Source: Cellulomonas sp. Root485
Lineage (GTDB): Bacteria; Actinomycetota; Actinomycetes; Actinomycetales; Cellulomonadaceae
Direction: 5' to 3'
Assembly: GCF_001426705.1 (NCBI RefSeq)
Contig: NZ_LMFC01000003.1
Span: forward strand, 108,995 to 172,994
DNA length: 64,000 bases
Positions 26,131 through 35,108 of the stretch are shown one piece after another. The first letter of the stretch is position 1. Each line of letters starts with the position of its first letter. A model generated the notes under the pieces. That model saw only the letters and a program-made list of their open reading frames with translations. It did no database searches and was not told where the DNA came from. Made by a program: the position numbers and the translations under genes.

Positions 26131-26649
26131 GTGATCCGTGACGCCGCCCGCAGGTCGACGCTCTCCGCCGTGGGGATCGCGCTCCTGGTCCTGACCTCGG
26201 CAGGCTGCGCGACTCCTGCGCCCGCATCGAGCGCCGAGCGCGGTGGCTGCCGCACGGTCGCCCCGGACGGGGCGTCGGAGGCCGCGCGGGCCTACGCCGA
26301 CGCGGTGAACGCGGCCACACCCGCCTGGACCGCGGTCAGCGACACGCTCGTCGGACGAGGGCACACGCACCGCCGTGACCTGCGGAGCCAGATCAACGCC
26401 GACACGCCGTTCGTGGAGGCGTTGGAGGCGATCGACTTCCCACCGGAGGCGGCGCAGCAGGGTGCGGAGCTCATCGCCGCCGTCCGGGCCTACGACGAGT
26501 TCCTCAAGACCACCTACCGGGCCTACGGCTTCCCGTCCGACCAGCCCGAGGACAACGCGCGACTCAACGAGACCCGCGCGCAGAGCTCGTCGCACCTGCG
26601 GGACGCCCTGGGTCTGCCCGGCTCGACGTGCTTCCTGACCCGCCCCTGA
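26131..26649 (+). CDS. Predicted lipoprotein of unknown function
   Basis: 172 residues from GTG 26131. The N-terminus is a type II signal peptide with lipobox SAGC (Cys about residue 26), so the protein should be anchored to the outer face of the membrane. The mature part is mostly helical, with two Cys residues (GGCRTV and STCFLT) that could pair. No recognised domain. It lies 19 bases before the nucleotidyltransferase gene. Confidence 0.75.
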   Translation: MIRDAARRSTLSAVGIALLVLTSAGCATPAPASSAERGGCRTVAPDGASEAARAYADAVNAATPAWTAVSDTLVGRGHTHRRDLRSQINADTPFVEALEAIDFPPEAAQQGAELIAAVRAYDEFLKTTYRAYGFPSDQPEDNARLNETRAQSSSHLRDALGLPGSTCFLTRP

Positions 26650-26668
26650 ATTCCGGGCGCGCCCGCTC

Positions 26669-27502
26669 GTGACCACCCCCTACTCTCACGCGATGCGCAC
26701 GCTGCCCACCTCGTTCGACGCCACCACGGTCGACGCCATCGACGCCCTGCTCGACGACGTCGTCCGCGTCGAGGGCGTCCGCGTGCTCGCGGCGGTCGAG
26801 AGCGGCAGCCGCGCGTGGGGCTTCCCGTCCCCCGACAGCGACTACGACTGCCGGTTCGTCTACGTGCGCAGCGCAGCGGACTACCTGAGCCCGTGGGCCC
26901 GTCGTGACGTGGTCGAGTGGGCGCCCGACGGGTTGCTCGACGTCAACGGCTGGGACCTGAAGAAGGCGGTCCAGCTGCTGCTCAAGGGCAACGCGGCCAT
27001 CACGGAGTGGCTCGGCTCGCCGATGGTCTACCGGTCGGAGCCCGGGTTCGTCGACGAGTTCCTCGCCCTGGCCGACCAGGTCGGGGACCGCTCGCTCGTC
27101 GGACGGCACTACGTGAGCGTCGGGCGCCAGCAGTGGGCGCGGTTCGGCGGCGACGACGGGACGATGCCCCTGAAGAAGCTCTTCTACTCGGTGCGGCCGG
27201 CCCTCGCGGTGCGCTGGCTCGACCAGCACCCGGGTGCCGCGTTCCCGCCGATGACCCTCGGGGCCCTGGCGGCGCAGACGGACCTGACCGCCGCGCAGCG
27301 CGACGCGATCGACGAGCTCGTCGCGCGCAAGGCCGTCACGCGGGAGATGGGCGCCGGCGCTGTGCCCCCCGTGCTCGCGGCGTTGGTGGCCGTCGAGCTG
27401 CGCGACCGGCCGTGGTTCGAGGATCGGCGCACCGACCTCGTGGCCGCCCGGGCGCTCGCCGCGGACTTCTTCCGCCGCGCGGTGCGGACGTACGCCGCGT
27501 GA
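26669..27502 (+). CDS. Predicted nucleotidyltransferase (YcgL/COG3541-like)
   Basis: About 277 residues. The nucleotidyltransferase pattern ESGSRAWGF...SDYDCRF (G-S and D-x-D type) lies near residues 44-60, followed by a helical domain with LKKAVQLLLKGNAAITEWL. This is the layout of the YcgL-type predicted nucleotidyltransferases. GTG 26669 and ATG 26693 (MRTLPTSF) are both possible starts; the second fits the family better. Substrate unknown. Confidence 0.85.
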   Translation: MTTPYSHAMRTLPTSFDATTVDAIDALLDDVVRVEGVRVLAAVESGSRAWGFPSPDSDYDCRFVYVRSAADYLSPWARRDVVEWAPDGLLDVNGWDLKKAVQLLLKGNAAITEWLGSPMVYRSEPGFVDEFLALADQVGDRSLVGRHYVSVGRQQWARFGGDDGTMPLKKLFYSVRPALAVRWLDQHPGAAFPPMTLGALAAQTDLTAAQRDAIDELVARKAVTREMGAGAVPPVLAALVAVELRDRPWFEDRRTDLVAARALAADFFRRAVRTYAA

Positions 27503-27536
27503 CCGATGGTGTCGGACCCGGCTGCGACCATGAGCC

Positions 27537-29186
27537 GTGTCCTTGCTGCTGCTCCTCGACGACCCGTCGCGCGCGGGCGTCGTGGAGCTGCAGTCACTGA
27601 CAGACCAGGGTGAGCCCGTCGGCGGCTCGGTCGCCGTCGCCGCCGAGGACCTCGTCGACGTCGTCCGCGAGCGCGAGGCGGGCCGTCCGCGGTGGGTGTG
27701 GGACGACACGTCGCGCCGCTACCCGCCGCTGCTGGCCGCGGGGGTTCGTGTCGAGCGGTGCCATGACCTCCGGCTCTGCCACGCGATCCTGCGGCGGAGC
27801 GTCTACGCGCAGTCGTCGACGCTGGCCGCTGCGCCGACGGGGCCGTGGGACGGGCCGCGGGTTCCGCCGCCCGTCGAGGGCAGCCTGTTCGACGACGCCG
27901 GACCGGTGGAGACCGCCGACTCACGCGAGGAGCTGCTGCGGCAGCTCGACGCGGTCGCGGGGGCCGACGAGCCGGGCCGCCTGCGGCTGCTGCTGGCCGC
28001 CGAGTCCACGGGCGCGCTGATCGCCGCCGAGATGCAGCACGACGGCATGCCGTGGAGCGTCGAGTCGCACGACGCTCTGCTGACGGAGATGCTCGGTCCT
28101 CGCCCCCGAAGCGGACGACCGGCGAAGCTGGAGGCGCTGGCCGACCAGGTCCGAGACGCCCTCGGGCAACCGTCGCTCAATCTCGACTCACAGCCGGACC
28201 TGCTCCGCGGTCTGCGCGCGGCGGGCTGCGACGTGGAGTCGACCGGGAAGTGGGAGATCGAGCAGCTCGACCACCCGGTCAAGGAGCCCTTGCTCGCGTA
28301 CAAGAAGCTCGCCCGGCTCCTGAGCTCCAACGGCTGGGCGTGGATGGACACGTGGGTGCACGACGGCCGGTTCCGACCCGACTACGTGCCCGGCGGCGTG
28401 GTGACCGGGCGCTGGGCGACCAGCGGCGGCGGCGCGCTCCAGCTGCCCGCGAGCATCCGCGCGGCCGTGCGCGCCGATCCCGGCTGGAAGCTCGTCGTGG
28501 CGGACGCCGCCCAGCTGGAGCCGCGGGTGCTCGCCGCGATGTCCGGCGACGGCGCCATGGCGGCGGCCGGCCGGCACGCCGACCTGTACCAGGGGGTGGT
28601 CGACGCGGGCATCGTCGAGACCCGGTCCGAGGCCAAGTACGCGATGCTCGGCGCGATCTACGGCGCGACGACCGGCCCGTCCGCGGTCCTCATGCCCCGG
28701 CTGACCAAGGCGTACCCGCGTGCGGTCGCTCTGGTCGAGGCGGGGGCCCGCGCCGGGGAGCGCGGTGACATCGTCTCCACCTGGCTCGGTCGCACGTCCC
28801 CGCGTCCCGACGCCGCCTGGCAGGCCGAGCTTGCTGCGGCCTCCGCCGAAGGGGCGGGGGCCGACGACGTCCGCGCGGCACGGCGGCGCGGTCGCGACTG
28901 GGGGCGGTTCACGCGCAACTTCGTCGTGCAGGGCACCGCGGCGGAGTGGGCGCTGTGCTGGATGGCGTCGCTGCGGCGTCGGCTCCTGCTCGTCGACGGG
29001 CGGCCGCACCTGGTGTTCTTCCTGCACGACGAGGTCATGGTGCACGCGCCCGCGGACGTCGCCGACGCGGTTGCGGTCGCGGTGCGGGAGGCCGCCGTCG
29101 AGGCCGGACGGCTGCTGTTCGGGGACACCCCCGTGGACTTCGCGCTGAACTTGGCCGTGGTGGACAGCTACGACCAGGCGAAGTAG
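27537..29186 (+). CDS. Family A DNA polymerase lacking the 5'-nuclease (exonuclease/polymerase-like)
   Basis: 549 residues from GTG 27537, much shorter than PolA. The N-terminal 150 or so residues look like a degenerate 3'-5' exonuclease domain. The polymerase domain keeps motif A as VADAAQLEPRVLA, motif B as RSEAKYAMLGAIYG and motif C as FFLHDEVMVHAP. Motif A lacks the Tyr of PolA, and motif B has Leu where PolA has Phe. This matches the actinobacterial accessory family A polymerases annotated as bifunctional exonuclease/polymerase. Role in repair inferred. It ends one base before a convergent membrane gene. Confidence 0.9.
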   Translation: MSLLLLLDDPSRAGVVELQSLTDQGEPVGGSVAVAAEDLVDVVREREAGRPRWVWDDTSRRYPPLLAAGVRVERCHDLRLCHAILRRSVYAQSSTLAAAPTGPWDGPRVPPPVEGSLFDDAGPVETADSREELLRQLDAVAGADEPGRLRLLLAAESTGALIAAEMQHDGMPWSVESHDALLTEMLGPRPRSGRPAKLEALADQVRDALGQPSLNLDSQPDLLRGLRAAGCDVESTGKWEIEQLDHPVKEPLLAYKKLARLLSSNGWAWMDTWVHDGRFRPDYVPGGVVTGRWATSGGGALQLPASIRAAVRADPGWKLVVADAAQLEPRVLAAMSGDGAMAAAGRHADLYQGVVDAGIVETRSEAKYAMLGAIYGATTGPSAVLMPRLTKAYPRAVALVEAGARAGERGDIVSTWLGRTSPRPDAAWQAELAAASAEGAGADDVRAARRRGRDWGRFTRNFVVQGTAAEWALCWMASLRRRLLLVDGRPHLVFFLHDEVMVHAPADVADAVAVAVREAAVEAGRLLFGDTPVDFALNLAVVDSYDQAK

Positions 29187-29187
29187 G

Positions 29188-29697
29188 TCAGTGGCTCAGG
29201 ATCAGCTTGAGGGCGATGACGAGCAGCCCGAAGCCGGCCGCCAGAGCCGTCTCGCCCACGAGCGGAGCGCCACGGACCCCCGCGCGGTGGGCCGCGAACG
29301 CCGCGACGCCCGCCAGCATCGCGACCGTGAACCAGAGGGCGAGGAACGCGGAGTTCGCGACGGTCATGCCGAGCAGCCGACCGATGACGAAGACGACCAG
29401 CACCGGGAGGCTGCCCAGGAGCACCCCGGTGTTGTTGCGCAGCGCGTGCCGGAGCCGGTGGTGGGCGCTGTGGTCGGTGTCCTCGAAACGCCCACCGATG
29501 GCGTCCGCGTAGACGTGCGCGAGCCAGTAGGTCACCGAGACCAGGGCGGTCGCCAGGGCCACGAGCTCGCCGGTCTGCGCCCCCGCACTCGTGGCGGCCA
29601 GGACGACGCTCGAGACGAGTGCTCCGTAGAGCATCTCCGCCGGGCCCTTGCTGTGCAGGAACCGCCCCACCCGGCTCACGCGCTCGTCCACCGTCAC
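29188..29697 (-). CDS. Integral membrane protein of unknown function (169 aa)
   Basis: From the start at 29697 (MTVDERVSRVGRFLHSKGP) the protein has about four to five hydrophobic helices. A hydrophilic His-rich stretch (TDHSAHHRLRHALRN) lies in the first loop after helix 2. No family recognised with confidence. It converges with the polymerase gene and is monocistronic. Confidence 0.75.
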   Translation of the reverse strand: MTVDERVSRVGRFLHSKGPAEMLYGALVSSVVLAATSAGAQTGELVALATALVSVTYWLAHVYADAIGGRFEDTDHSAHHRLRHALRNNTGVLLGSLPVLVVFVIGRLLGMTVANSAFLALWFTVAMLAGVAAFAAHRAGVRGAPLVGETALAAGFGLLVIALKLILSH

Positions 29698-29836
29698 TCC
29701 ACCCTCCGCCGTCGGACAACGTCCCTATCGTGTCCTACGCCGGAGCGAGCCGGTTGCCGCGCCCAGGACACGAGAGCGCTCGCCGGATACGGTCGAGGAA
29801 CGCAACGGCGCGTGGACGACTCGACGGGGGCCTCTG

Positions 29837-30331
29837 ATGGACGATCTGCTCAATGCACTCAACGGACAGGAACGCGACCTCCTCCGCGAGACGGAACCGG
29901 CCCGCATGGCCGAGCTCGACGAGGACCAGCTGATCAGGCTGCACTCCCGCATCAGGCGCGCCCGGAAGAAGACCCAGAAGAACTACCGCCGTCAGGCCAG
30001 TGCTGGGGTCGAGGAGCACGGCGGTCGTGGTGTCTCGCGACCCAAGAACACGCAGGCCGCGCAGAAGGCGGAGGTCTTCGAGGACGCGCTCGCCCGCGTC
30101 AGCGGGCTCCTGCAGGCCCTCGCCGCCGAGGCAGCCGAGGCCCTCAAGCAGGAGCGGCTCGCCGCTGCCCGCGCGAACCGGTCGACCGGACCGGGCAGCG
30201 ACAGCCCTGCCGCGGCGGGCGTCGGCCCCGGCGAGGCCCGCAGTCACAGCCAGACGACGGGCGGCACGAAGCGCGACGCGTCGTCCCAGGCTCAGGGCGC
30301 CCGCCGCCAGGCGAAGAGCGACAACCGCTGA
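29837..30331 (+). CDS. Small highly charged protein, Lys/Arg/Ala-rich (164 aa)
   Basis: ATG 29837 opens MDDLLNALNGQERDLL. An acidic helical N-terminal region precedes a basic stretch (SRIRRARKKTQKNYRRQA), a helical Ala/Glu-rich segment (about 75-120) and a low-complexity polar tail. The pattern suggests a soluble nucleic-acid-associated or scaffold-like protein, but no domain is recognised. A frame starting further upstream is open, but the sequence before 29837 does not look coding. It converges with the cupin gene (2-base gap). Confidence 0.65.
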   Translation: MDDLLNALNGQERDLLRETEPARMAELDEDQLIRLHSRIRRARKKTQKNYRRQASAGVEEHGGRGVSRPKNTQAAQKAEVFEDALARVSGLLQALAAEAAEALKQERLAAARANRSTGPGSDSPAAAGVGPGEARSHSQTTGGTKRDASSQAQGARRQAKSDNR

Positions 30332-30333
30332 CG

Positions 30334-31062
30334 TCAGGTCGACGTCGGCCAGGTCTGGAGCCGGCCGCACATCCCGTAGCGTCGCGGCGCGGGGTCGGCG
30401 TCGACGCCCGAGACGGTGCCGCGCGCCAGGTGGGGGGCGACGCCGCGGAACAGCCCTTCGAGCGCGGCCGCTGTGCTCTCGCTCTCCGGGTAGACGGTGC
30501 GCGTCCACGTCTCCTGCCAGCGCGGAGCGAAGGGTCGGGCCAGCCGGGTCGCGGCCTCGTGGAGCGACGCGAGGGCGGCCGGGCCGAGGCGGTGGACCGC
30601 GGCACGGAGCTCGGCGTACCCCTCGAGCGCGAGGTCGCGGCGTCGGCGGGCGGCTGCGGCGATCTCGTCGTCGGACGCGCCCACGCCCGGGAGGGTCGCC
30701 GCCTCGCGGTAGGCGGCGGGGTCGGCGAGGACGGCCGCCGGGAAGGTCAGGACGGCGTCACCCGCTTCCGGCAGCCCGGCGTTCGACATGAGGACCAGCA
30801 CCTCGAGGTCACCGTCGTTGACGGCGCGGTGCACGACCCCGGGCCCGAACGTCACGATCGACCCGGGGCGCAGCGGGTGGGCCGCGAACCCGGACGGGCC
30901 GAGGGTGTGGACGGAGCCGGTGCCGGCGAGGACGACGTACGCCTCCGAGGACACGACGTGCAGGTGCGGCGACCCGCTCCCGGCCCGGCCGACGCCGTCG
31001 GACGCGGGCCAGTCGTACACGCGCAGATGGCTGACCGAGACGCCACCGGGAAGTCCGCTCAT
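30334..31062 (-). CDS. Cupin-domain protein
   Basis: 242 residues from ATG 31062 (MSGLPGGVSVSH). A single cupin barrel spans about residues 10-110: SPHLHVVSSEAYVVLAGTGSV holds the metal-binding His/Glu set, and PGSIVTFGPGVVHRAVNDG the second motif. A helical C-terminal region of about 100 residues contains the stretch LARPFAPRWQETWTRTVYP. It is third in an operon after an oxidoreductase and a DUF6807 gene (49-base gap). A sugar isomerase or sugar-sensing role is plausible but unproven. Confidence 0.8.
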   Translation of the reverse strand: MSGLPGGVSVSHLRVYDWPASDGVGRAGSGSPHLHVVSSEAYVVLAGTGSVHTLGPSGFAAHPLRPGSIVTFGPGVVHRAVNDGDLEVLVLMSNAGLPEAGDAVLTFPAAVLADPAAYREAATLPGVGASDDEIAAAARRRRDLALEGYAELRAAVHRLGPAALASLHEAATRLARPFAPRWQETWTRTVYPESESTAAALEGLFRGVAPHLARGTVSGVDADPAPRRYGMCGRLQTWPTST

Positions 31063-31111
31063 CGGACGAGCATCCCCTGTCGCGACGGGCGGGTCGACGG
31101 GCCGGTCGTCC

Positions 31112-32014
31112 TCATGCCGAGATCGCCTCCGTACCGAGGGTGGCGAGGGCAGCGGCCGACGTCGGGTCACCGGCGCCGTCGGCGATGACGACCGCGTACC
31201 GGAACCGCAGGGTGTCGCCGGGGGCGAACGGGACCTCGGTGGAGAAGAACGGCGCCGGGTTCAGGCAGCCGAACTGCTCGGTGCGGGCGAACCACTGCGG
31301 GGTGTCCGTGCCGTCGACGATGACGACGGTCGAGGAGCCGCCGGTGCCGTCGTGCCGGCCGACGAACCCCATCCACGGCCCGCGGGTGCCCCGGGCCTCC
31401 TCCCCTCCGGAGAAGTCGGGGGCGAGCAGGGTCCCGCCGGTGAACGACCGCGGCCCACGCCAGAACAGCCCGCCGTAGCCGGCGTTCTCCCGCCCGCGGG
31501 TGGTGGGCGACCCGATGGTGAGGTCGTCGGCGGACACGTTGGTCATCGTCGTCTCGAACGTCAGCACCCAGGCGTCGTCGCGACCTGCCGGCACCACGAA
31601 CCCGAGGGTCCGCTGCTCGTCGATCACGTGCTCGCGGGCCTGCGTGTGCCAGGCGAGGGTGTGCGTGAGGTCGACTCGACCCGGCGACACGCGAAGGTCG
31701 GTGAGCGCGACGTGGTCCATCGACCCGTCGTTCTCCAGCTGCACGTACCCCTGCCCGTGCACGTACGTGGGCCCGCCCCAGAAGTTGTGCTCGCCCACCA
31801 CCGGCAGCGACCAGGCGATGCCCTTGTGCCAGACGTGGTCGTGCGGGCGGAAGGCGGTGACCAGGTCGCCGCGGCGCGTGCGGACGGGGTGCACGTAGGG
31901 GCGCGGGCTCTCCAGCTGCACGTCGGTGGGGACGTAGACGTACTGCGCGAGGGTGGTGCCGTCGAGGACGACGTCGAGAGCCCGGCCGACGTCGTGCAGG
32001 GCGGAGAGCGTCAC
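31112..32014 (-). CDS. DUF6807 (PmoA-like) family protein
   Basis: 300 residues from GTG 32014, coupled by GTGA overlap to the upstream oxidoreductase. It shows the family pattern PYVHPVRTRRGDLVTAFRPHDHVWHKGIAWS, HNFWGGPTYV and NAGYGGLFWRGPRSF, with several conserved His and Trp residues. No signal peptide. The name PmoA is historical; there is no evidence for methane oxygenase activity. The fold looks like a beta-sandwich enzyme acting on carbohydrates. It pairs with a Gfo/Idh/MocA gene here and again, fused to a LacI regulator, at 51839-53791. Confidence 0.85.
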   Translation of the reverse strand: MTLSALHDVGRALDVVLDGTTLAQYVYVPTDVQLESPRPYVHPVRTRRGDLVTAFRPHDHVWHKGIAWSLPVVGEHNFWGGPTYVHGQGYVQLENDGSMDHVALTDLRVSPGRVDLTHTLAWHTQAREHVIDEQRTLGFVVPAGRDDAWVLTFETTMTNVSADDLTIGSPTTRGRENAGYGGLFWRGPRSFTGGTLLAPDFSGGEEARGTRGPWMGFVGRHDGTGGSSTVVIVDGTDTPQWFARTEQFGCLNPAPFFSTEVPFAPGDTLRFRYAVVIADGAGDPTSAAALATLGTEAISA

Positions 32015-33456
32015 CGGTCCGCCTCGAGCGAGACGCCGAGGTCCAGGTCGCCGATCGTCACCGGCAGGCCCGTGACCAGCGACTGGTTGGCCGCGATGCC
32101 GACCGAGACCGCTCGCAGCCCGTCGAGGTACCCCGCCGGGCGGCCGAGGGCGTCCTCGGACACCCGCAGGTGGCGTCGGAACACGTCCTTGAGCAGGATC
32201 GCGTCGCCGCCGCCGTGCCCACCGATGCCGTCCGGGATCGGGTACGCGGTGGCCCGCTCCCAGTGCTTCTGCACCAGCAGCCGCTCACCCTCGGGCCGCA
32301 GCGCGTCGCCGAGCGAGGTCGGGGTGGCCGACGGGTCGAGCAGCGCGTTCCCCTCCTCGTCCAGTGCGATCGCCCCCCGCTCGACGACCTCGAGCTCCGC
32401 GCGGCCGGCCGTGCCGTTGACGGTGACGCGGTAGCCCTCCCAGGGGCTGTGCGCGTTCAGCGAGTAGGTCAGCGTGGCGCCGCGCCGGTAGTCGACGAGG
32501 AGCGCCATGTTGTCCTCGATGGTGATGCCGGGGCCGAACACGTCCTGGTCGCGCAGGTAGCCGTCGTGCTGCTCGGCGTCGAGGTACAGCGACTTCAGCC
32601 GCGGGTCGGCCGTGAGGTCGAGCGTGAAGGGGTCGCCGACGACGCCGGTGCCCCGGGCGGGGCGGGGGCCCAGCCCGCGGTCGGCGGCGTTGCGGTCGCC
32701 GTAGAACTTCAGGCCGCCGCGGGCATACACGCGGGCCGGGACGTCGCCGATCCACCAGTTGACCAGGTCGAAGTGGTGGCTCGACTTGTGCACCAGCAGG
32801 CCGCCGGAGTTCTTCTTCTCCCGGTGCCAGCGGCGGAAGTAGTCGGCGCCGTGCACGGTGTCCAGCGCCCACTCGAAGTGCACGGAGGTGACCTCGCCGA
32901 TCTCGCCGGACGCGATGACCTGACGCAGGGAGGAGTTGCGCGGGGCGTAGCGGTAGTTGAACGTCATGACGATGTCCCGGCCGGTCTCCGCGACCGCGCC
33001 GGTGATCCGCCGGCAGCCCGGCCGGTCGACGGTCAGCGGCTTCTCGACGACGACGTCGGCCCCCGCGGCGAGCGCGCGCGCGACCAGCTCGGCGTGCGCG
33101 TGGTCGGGGGTGGTCACGACGACGACGTCGACGGACTGCTCCGCGATCATCTTCTCGAGGCCGTCGGGCGCGTACTGCGGCAGCCCGGCGGGTCGGCCGA
33201 GAGCCTCCGAGACGACCCCCTCGTAGTGGTCCATCCGGCCCGGGTTGGTGTCCAGCAGCGCCACGAGGGTCGCGACGTCGGCGTGCTCCCCGGCGATCGC
33301 GTCGATGTACATGCCCGCGCGGTGCCCGGTACCGGCGACCGCGTACCGCCGGTGCTGGCCCTCGGGCGCCGGGGCGAACTCCGGGACGACACCCGGGCCG
33401 GCCGACGTGCTGCTGCTCGATGCGGGACGCGGTGCGGTGGGGTTCTGGTCGCTCAC
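32011..33456 (-). CDS. Gfo/Idh/MocA-family oxidoreductase
   Basis: 481 residues from GTG 33456, preceded by GAGG. A polar tail of about 40 residues leads into RYAVAGTGHRAGMYIDAI (NAD(P)-binding loop), VVVVTTPDHAHAELV and the EKP motif in VVVEKPLTVDRPG. The long substrate domain contains NYRYAPRNSSLRQVI, HFEWALDTVHGADYFRRWHR and KSSHHFDLVNWWIGD, which mark the larger sugar-oxidoreductase branch. The stop overlaps the DUF6807 start. It is divergent from the GH51 arabinofuranosidase. The frame stays open far upstream, but that part is antisense to the GH51 gene. Confidence 0.9.
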   Translation of the reverse strand: MSDQNPTAPRPASSSSTSAGPGVVPEFAPAPEGQHRRYAVAGTGHRAGMYIDAIAGEHADVATLVALLDTNPGRMDHYEGVVSEALGRPAGLPQYAPDGLEKMIAEQSVDVVVVTTPDHAHAELVARALAAGADVVVEKPLTVDRPGCRRITGAVAETGRDIVMTFNYRYAPRNSSLRQVIASGEIGEVTSVHFEWALDTVHGADYFRRWHREKKNSGGLLVHKSSHHFDLVNWWIGDVPARVYARGGLKFYGDRNAADRGLGPRPARGTGVVGDPFTLDLTADPRLKSLYLDAEQHDGYLRDQDVFGPGITIEDNMALLVDYRRGATLTYSLNAHSPWEGYRVTVNGTAGRAELEVVERGAIALDEEGNALLDPSATPTSLGDALRPEGERLLVQKHWERATAYPIPDGIGGHGGGDAILLKDVFRRHLRVSEDALGRPAGYLDGLRAVSVGIAANQSLVTGLPVTIGDLDLGVSLEADR

Positions 33457-33500
33457 GGGTGTCCTCGGTGTGTGTCGTCGCCTCGTTGCGACGGACCTGC

Positions 33501-33514
33501 GGAAAGCGTTGTCC
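33501..33514. promoter_or_regulatory. Possible LacI-type operator
   Basis: GGAAAGCGTTGTCC is a near-palindrome with a central CG in the divergent region between the oxidoreductase operon and the GH51 gene. It resembles the AAGCGYTT set. Confidence 0.4.
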
Positions 33515-33564
33515 GTCGGTAGGTAGCCTAAGCGGTGGACCTGTTGTTGCACAGAGGAGATCCG

Positions 33565-35082
33565 ATGTCCGCGCGAGCCACCGTCCTGCTGCACCCCGAC
33601 TTCCGCGTGGGCGTGATCGACCGCCGCCTGTTCGCGTCGTTCGTCGAGCACCTCGGGCGCGCCGTCTACACCGGCATCTACGAGCCGGGGCACACGGCCG
33701 CCGACGAGCACGGCTTCCGCCAGGACGTCGCCGACCTGACCCGCGAGCTGGGCGTCAGCATGGTCCGGTACCCGGGCGGCAACTTCGTCTCCAACTACGT
33801 CTGGGAGGACGCCGTCGGACCCGTCGAGGACCGCCTGCCGTTCATCGACCTCGCGTGGCGGACCATCGAGCCCAACACCGTGGGTACCGACGAGTTCCTG
33901 CAGTGGGCCGAGCGCGAGGGCATCGAGCCGATGATGGCCGTCAACCTCGGCACCCGCGGCGTCGCTGCTGCGGCGGCACTCGTCGAGTACTGCAACGGCG
34001 AGGCCGGGTCGCGCTGGGCCGACCTGCGGATCGCCAACGGCCGCGCGGAGCCGTACGGCGTGCGGCTCTGGTGCCTCGGCAACGAGATGGACGGCCCGTG
34101 GCAGATCGGGCACAAGGACGCCGACGAGTACGGCAAGCTCGCCGCCGAGGCCGGCAAGGCCATGCGGCTGGTGGACCCGTCGATCGAGCTCGTCGTCTGC
34201 GGGTCGTCGTCGATGATGATGGACACCTTCGGCTCCTGGGAGCAGACCGTCCTCGAGCACACCTGGGACGTCGTCGACCACCTGTCGATGCACGCCTACT
34301 ACGAGGAGCTGGACGGCGACCGCGCCTCGTTCCTTGGGTCCGGCACGTCGATGGACCGGTTCATCCGCCGCGTCGTCGCGTCCGCGGACGCCGTCGCCGC
34401 CCGCCGCCGCTCCGACAAGGTCGTCACGATCTCGTTCGACGAGTGGAACGTCTGGTACCTGCAGTCCCGCTTCCCCGGCGAGAAGAACCTGCCGCTGCAG
34501 CGCGACGCCCCGCGCATCATCGAGGACGTGTACTCCGCGCTCGACGCCGTCGTCGTCGGCGACCTGCTGGTGACCCTGCTCAACCACGCCGACCGCGTGC
34601 CCGTCGCGTGCCTCGCCCAGCTGGTCAACGTCATCGCGCCGATCATGACCGAGCCCGGCGGCCCCGCCTGGCGCCAGCCGACGTTCCACCCCTTCGCGAC
34701 CACCGCGCGCCTCGCCCGCGGGATCGCCCTCGACCTGCGCGTCTCGGGTCCGTCGATGACGACCACCGCGCACGGCGAGGTTCCCGTGGTCACCGCCGCC
34801 GCGACCCTCGACGGGTCCGACGTCGCGCTGTTCCTGGTCAACCGGTCCGCCGATCCCGTCGAGGTCGAGCTGTCGCACCCCGGCGTCACGCTCGCGCTGG
34901 GTCGCGGCGTGCAGGTGACCGCCGACGACGAGCCCGCGGTCGAGGGCCCGGAGCACGCGGCTGCCGTCGCCGAGCGCCACGTCTCCGAGGTCGACGGCCC
35001 CGCGCCGGCGACGGGCAGCACCGTGGTGACCTTGGCTCCGGAGTCGTGGACCGCCCTACCGGGCACCCTGACCCGCGCCTGA
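33565..35082 (+). CDS. abfA: GH51 alpha-L-arabinofuranosidase
   Basis: 505 residues from ATG 33565, preceded by AGAGGAG at good spacing. GH51 TIM barrel with acid/base Glu in CLGNEMDG (E174) and nucleophile Glu in SFDEWNVWY (E293), near the positions known in characterised GH51 enzymes. VRYPGGNFVSNYVWEDAVGP and the C-terminal beta-sandwich are also present. No signal peptide, so it removes terminal alpha-arabinose from imported arabino-oligosaccharides. It fits the trimming of RG-I arabinan side chains. Divergent from the oxidoreductase-DUF6807-cupin operon. Confidence 0.95.
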   Translation: MSARATVLLHPDFRVGVIDRRLFASFVEHLGRAVYTGIYEPGHTAADEHGFRQDVADLTRELGVSMVRYPGGNFVSNYVWEDAVGPVEDRLPFIDLAWRTIEPNTVGTDEFLQWAEREGIEPMMAVNLGTRGVAAAAALVEYCNGEAGSRWADLRIANGRAEPYGVRLWCLGNEMDGPWQIGHKDADEYGKLAAEAGKAMRLVDPSIELVVCGSSSMMMDTFGSWEQTVLEHTWDVVDHLSMHAYYEELDGDRASFLGSGTSMDRFIRRVVASADAVAARRRSDKVVTISFDEWNVWYLQSRFPGEKNLPLQRDAPRIIEDVYSALDAVVVGDLLVTLLNHADRVPVACLAQLVNVIAPIMTEPGGPAWRQPTFHPFATTARLARGIALDLRVSGPSMTTTAHGEVPVVTAAATLDGSDVALFLVNRSADPVEVELSHPGVTLALGRGVQVTADDEPAVEGPEHAAAVAERHVSEVDGPAPATGSTVVTLAPESWTALPGTLTRA

Positions 35083-35108
35083 CGCTGCAGCGAGCCCGGC
35101 AGCCGTCG

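Noticed and set aside
31112..32014. Methane mono-oxygenase subunit (suggested by the PmoA family name)
   Set aside because: The protein is soluble, has none of the membrane helices of particulate methane mono-oxygenase and lies among sugar genes; the name is a historical label.
33457..34980. N-terminal extension of the oxidoreductase frame to 34980
   Set aside because: The open frame continues, but the extra 500 or so residues are antisense to GH51 and lack similarity to any oxidoreductase. GTG 33456 has a ribosome site and leads straight into the fold.
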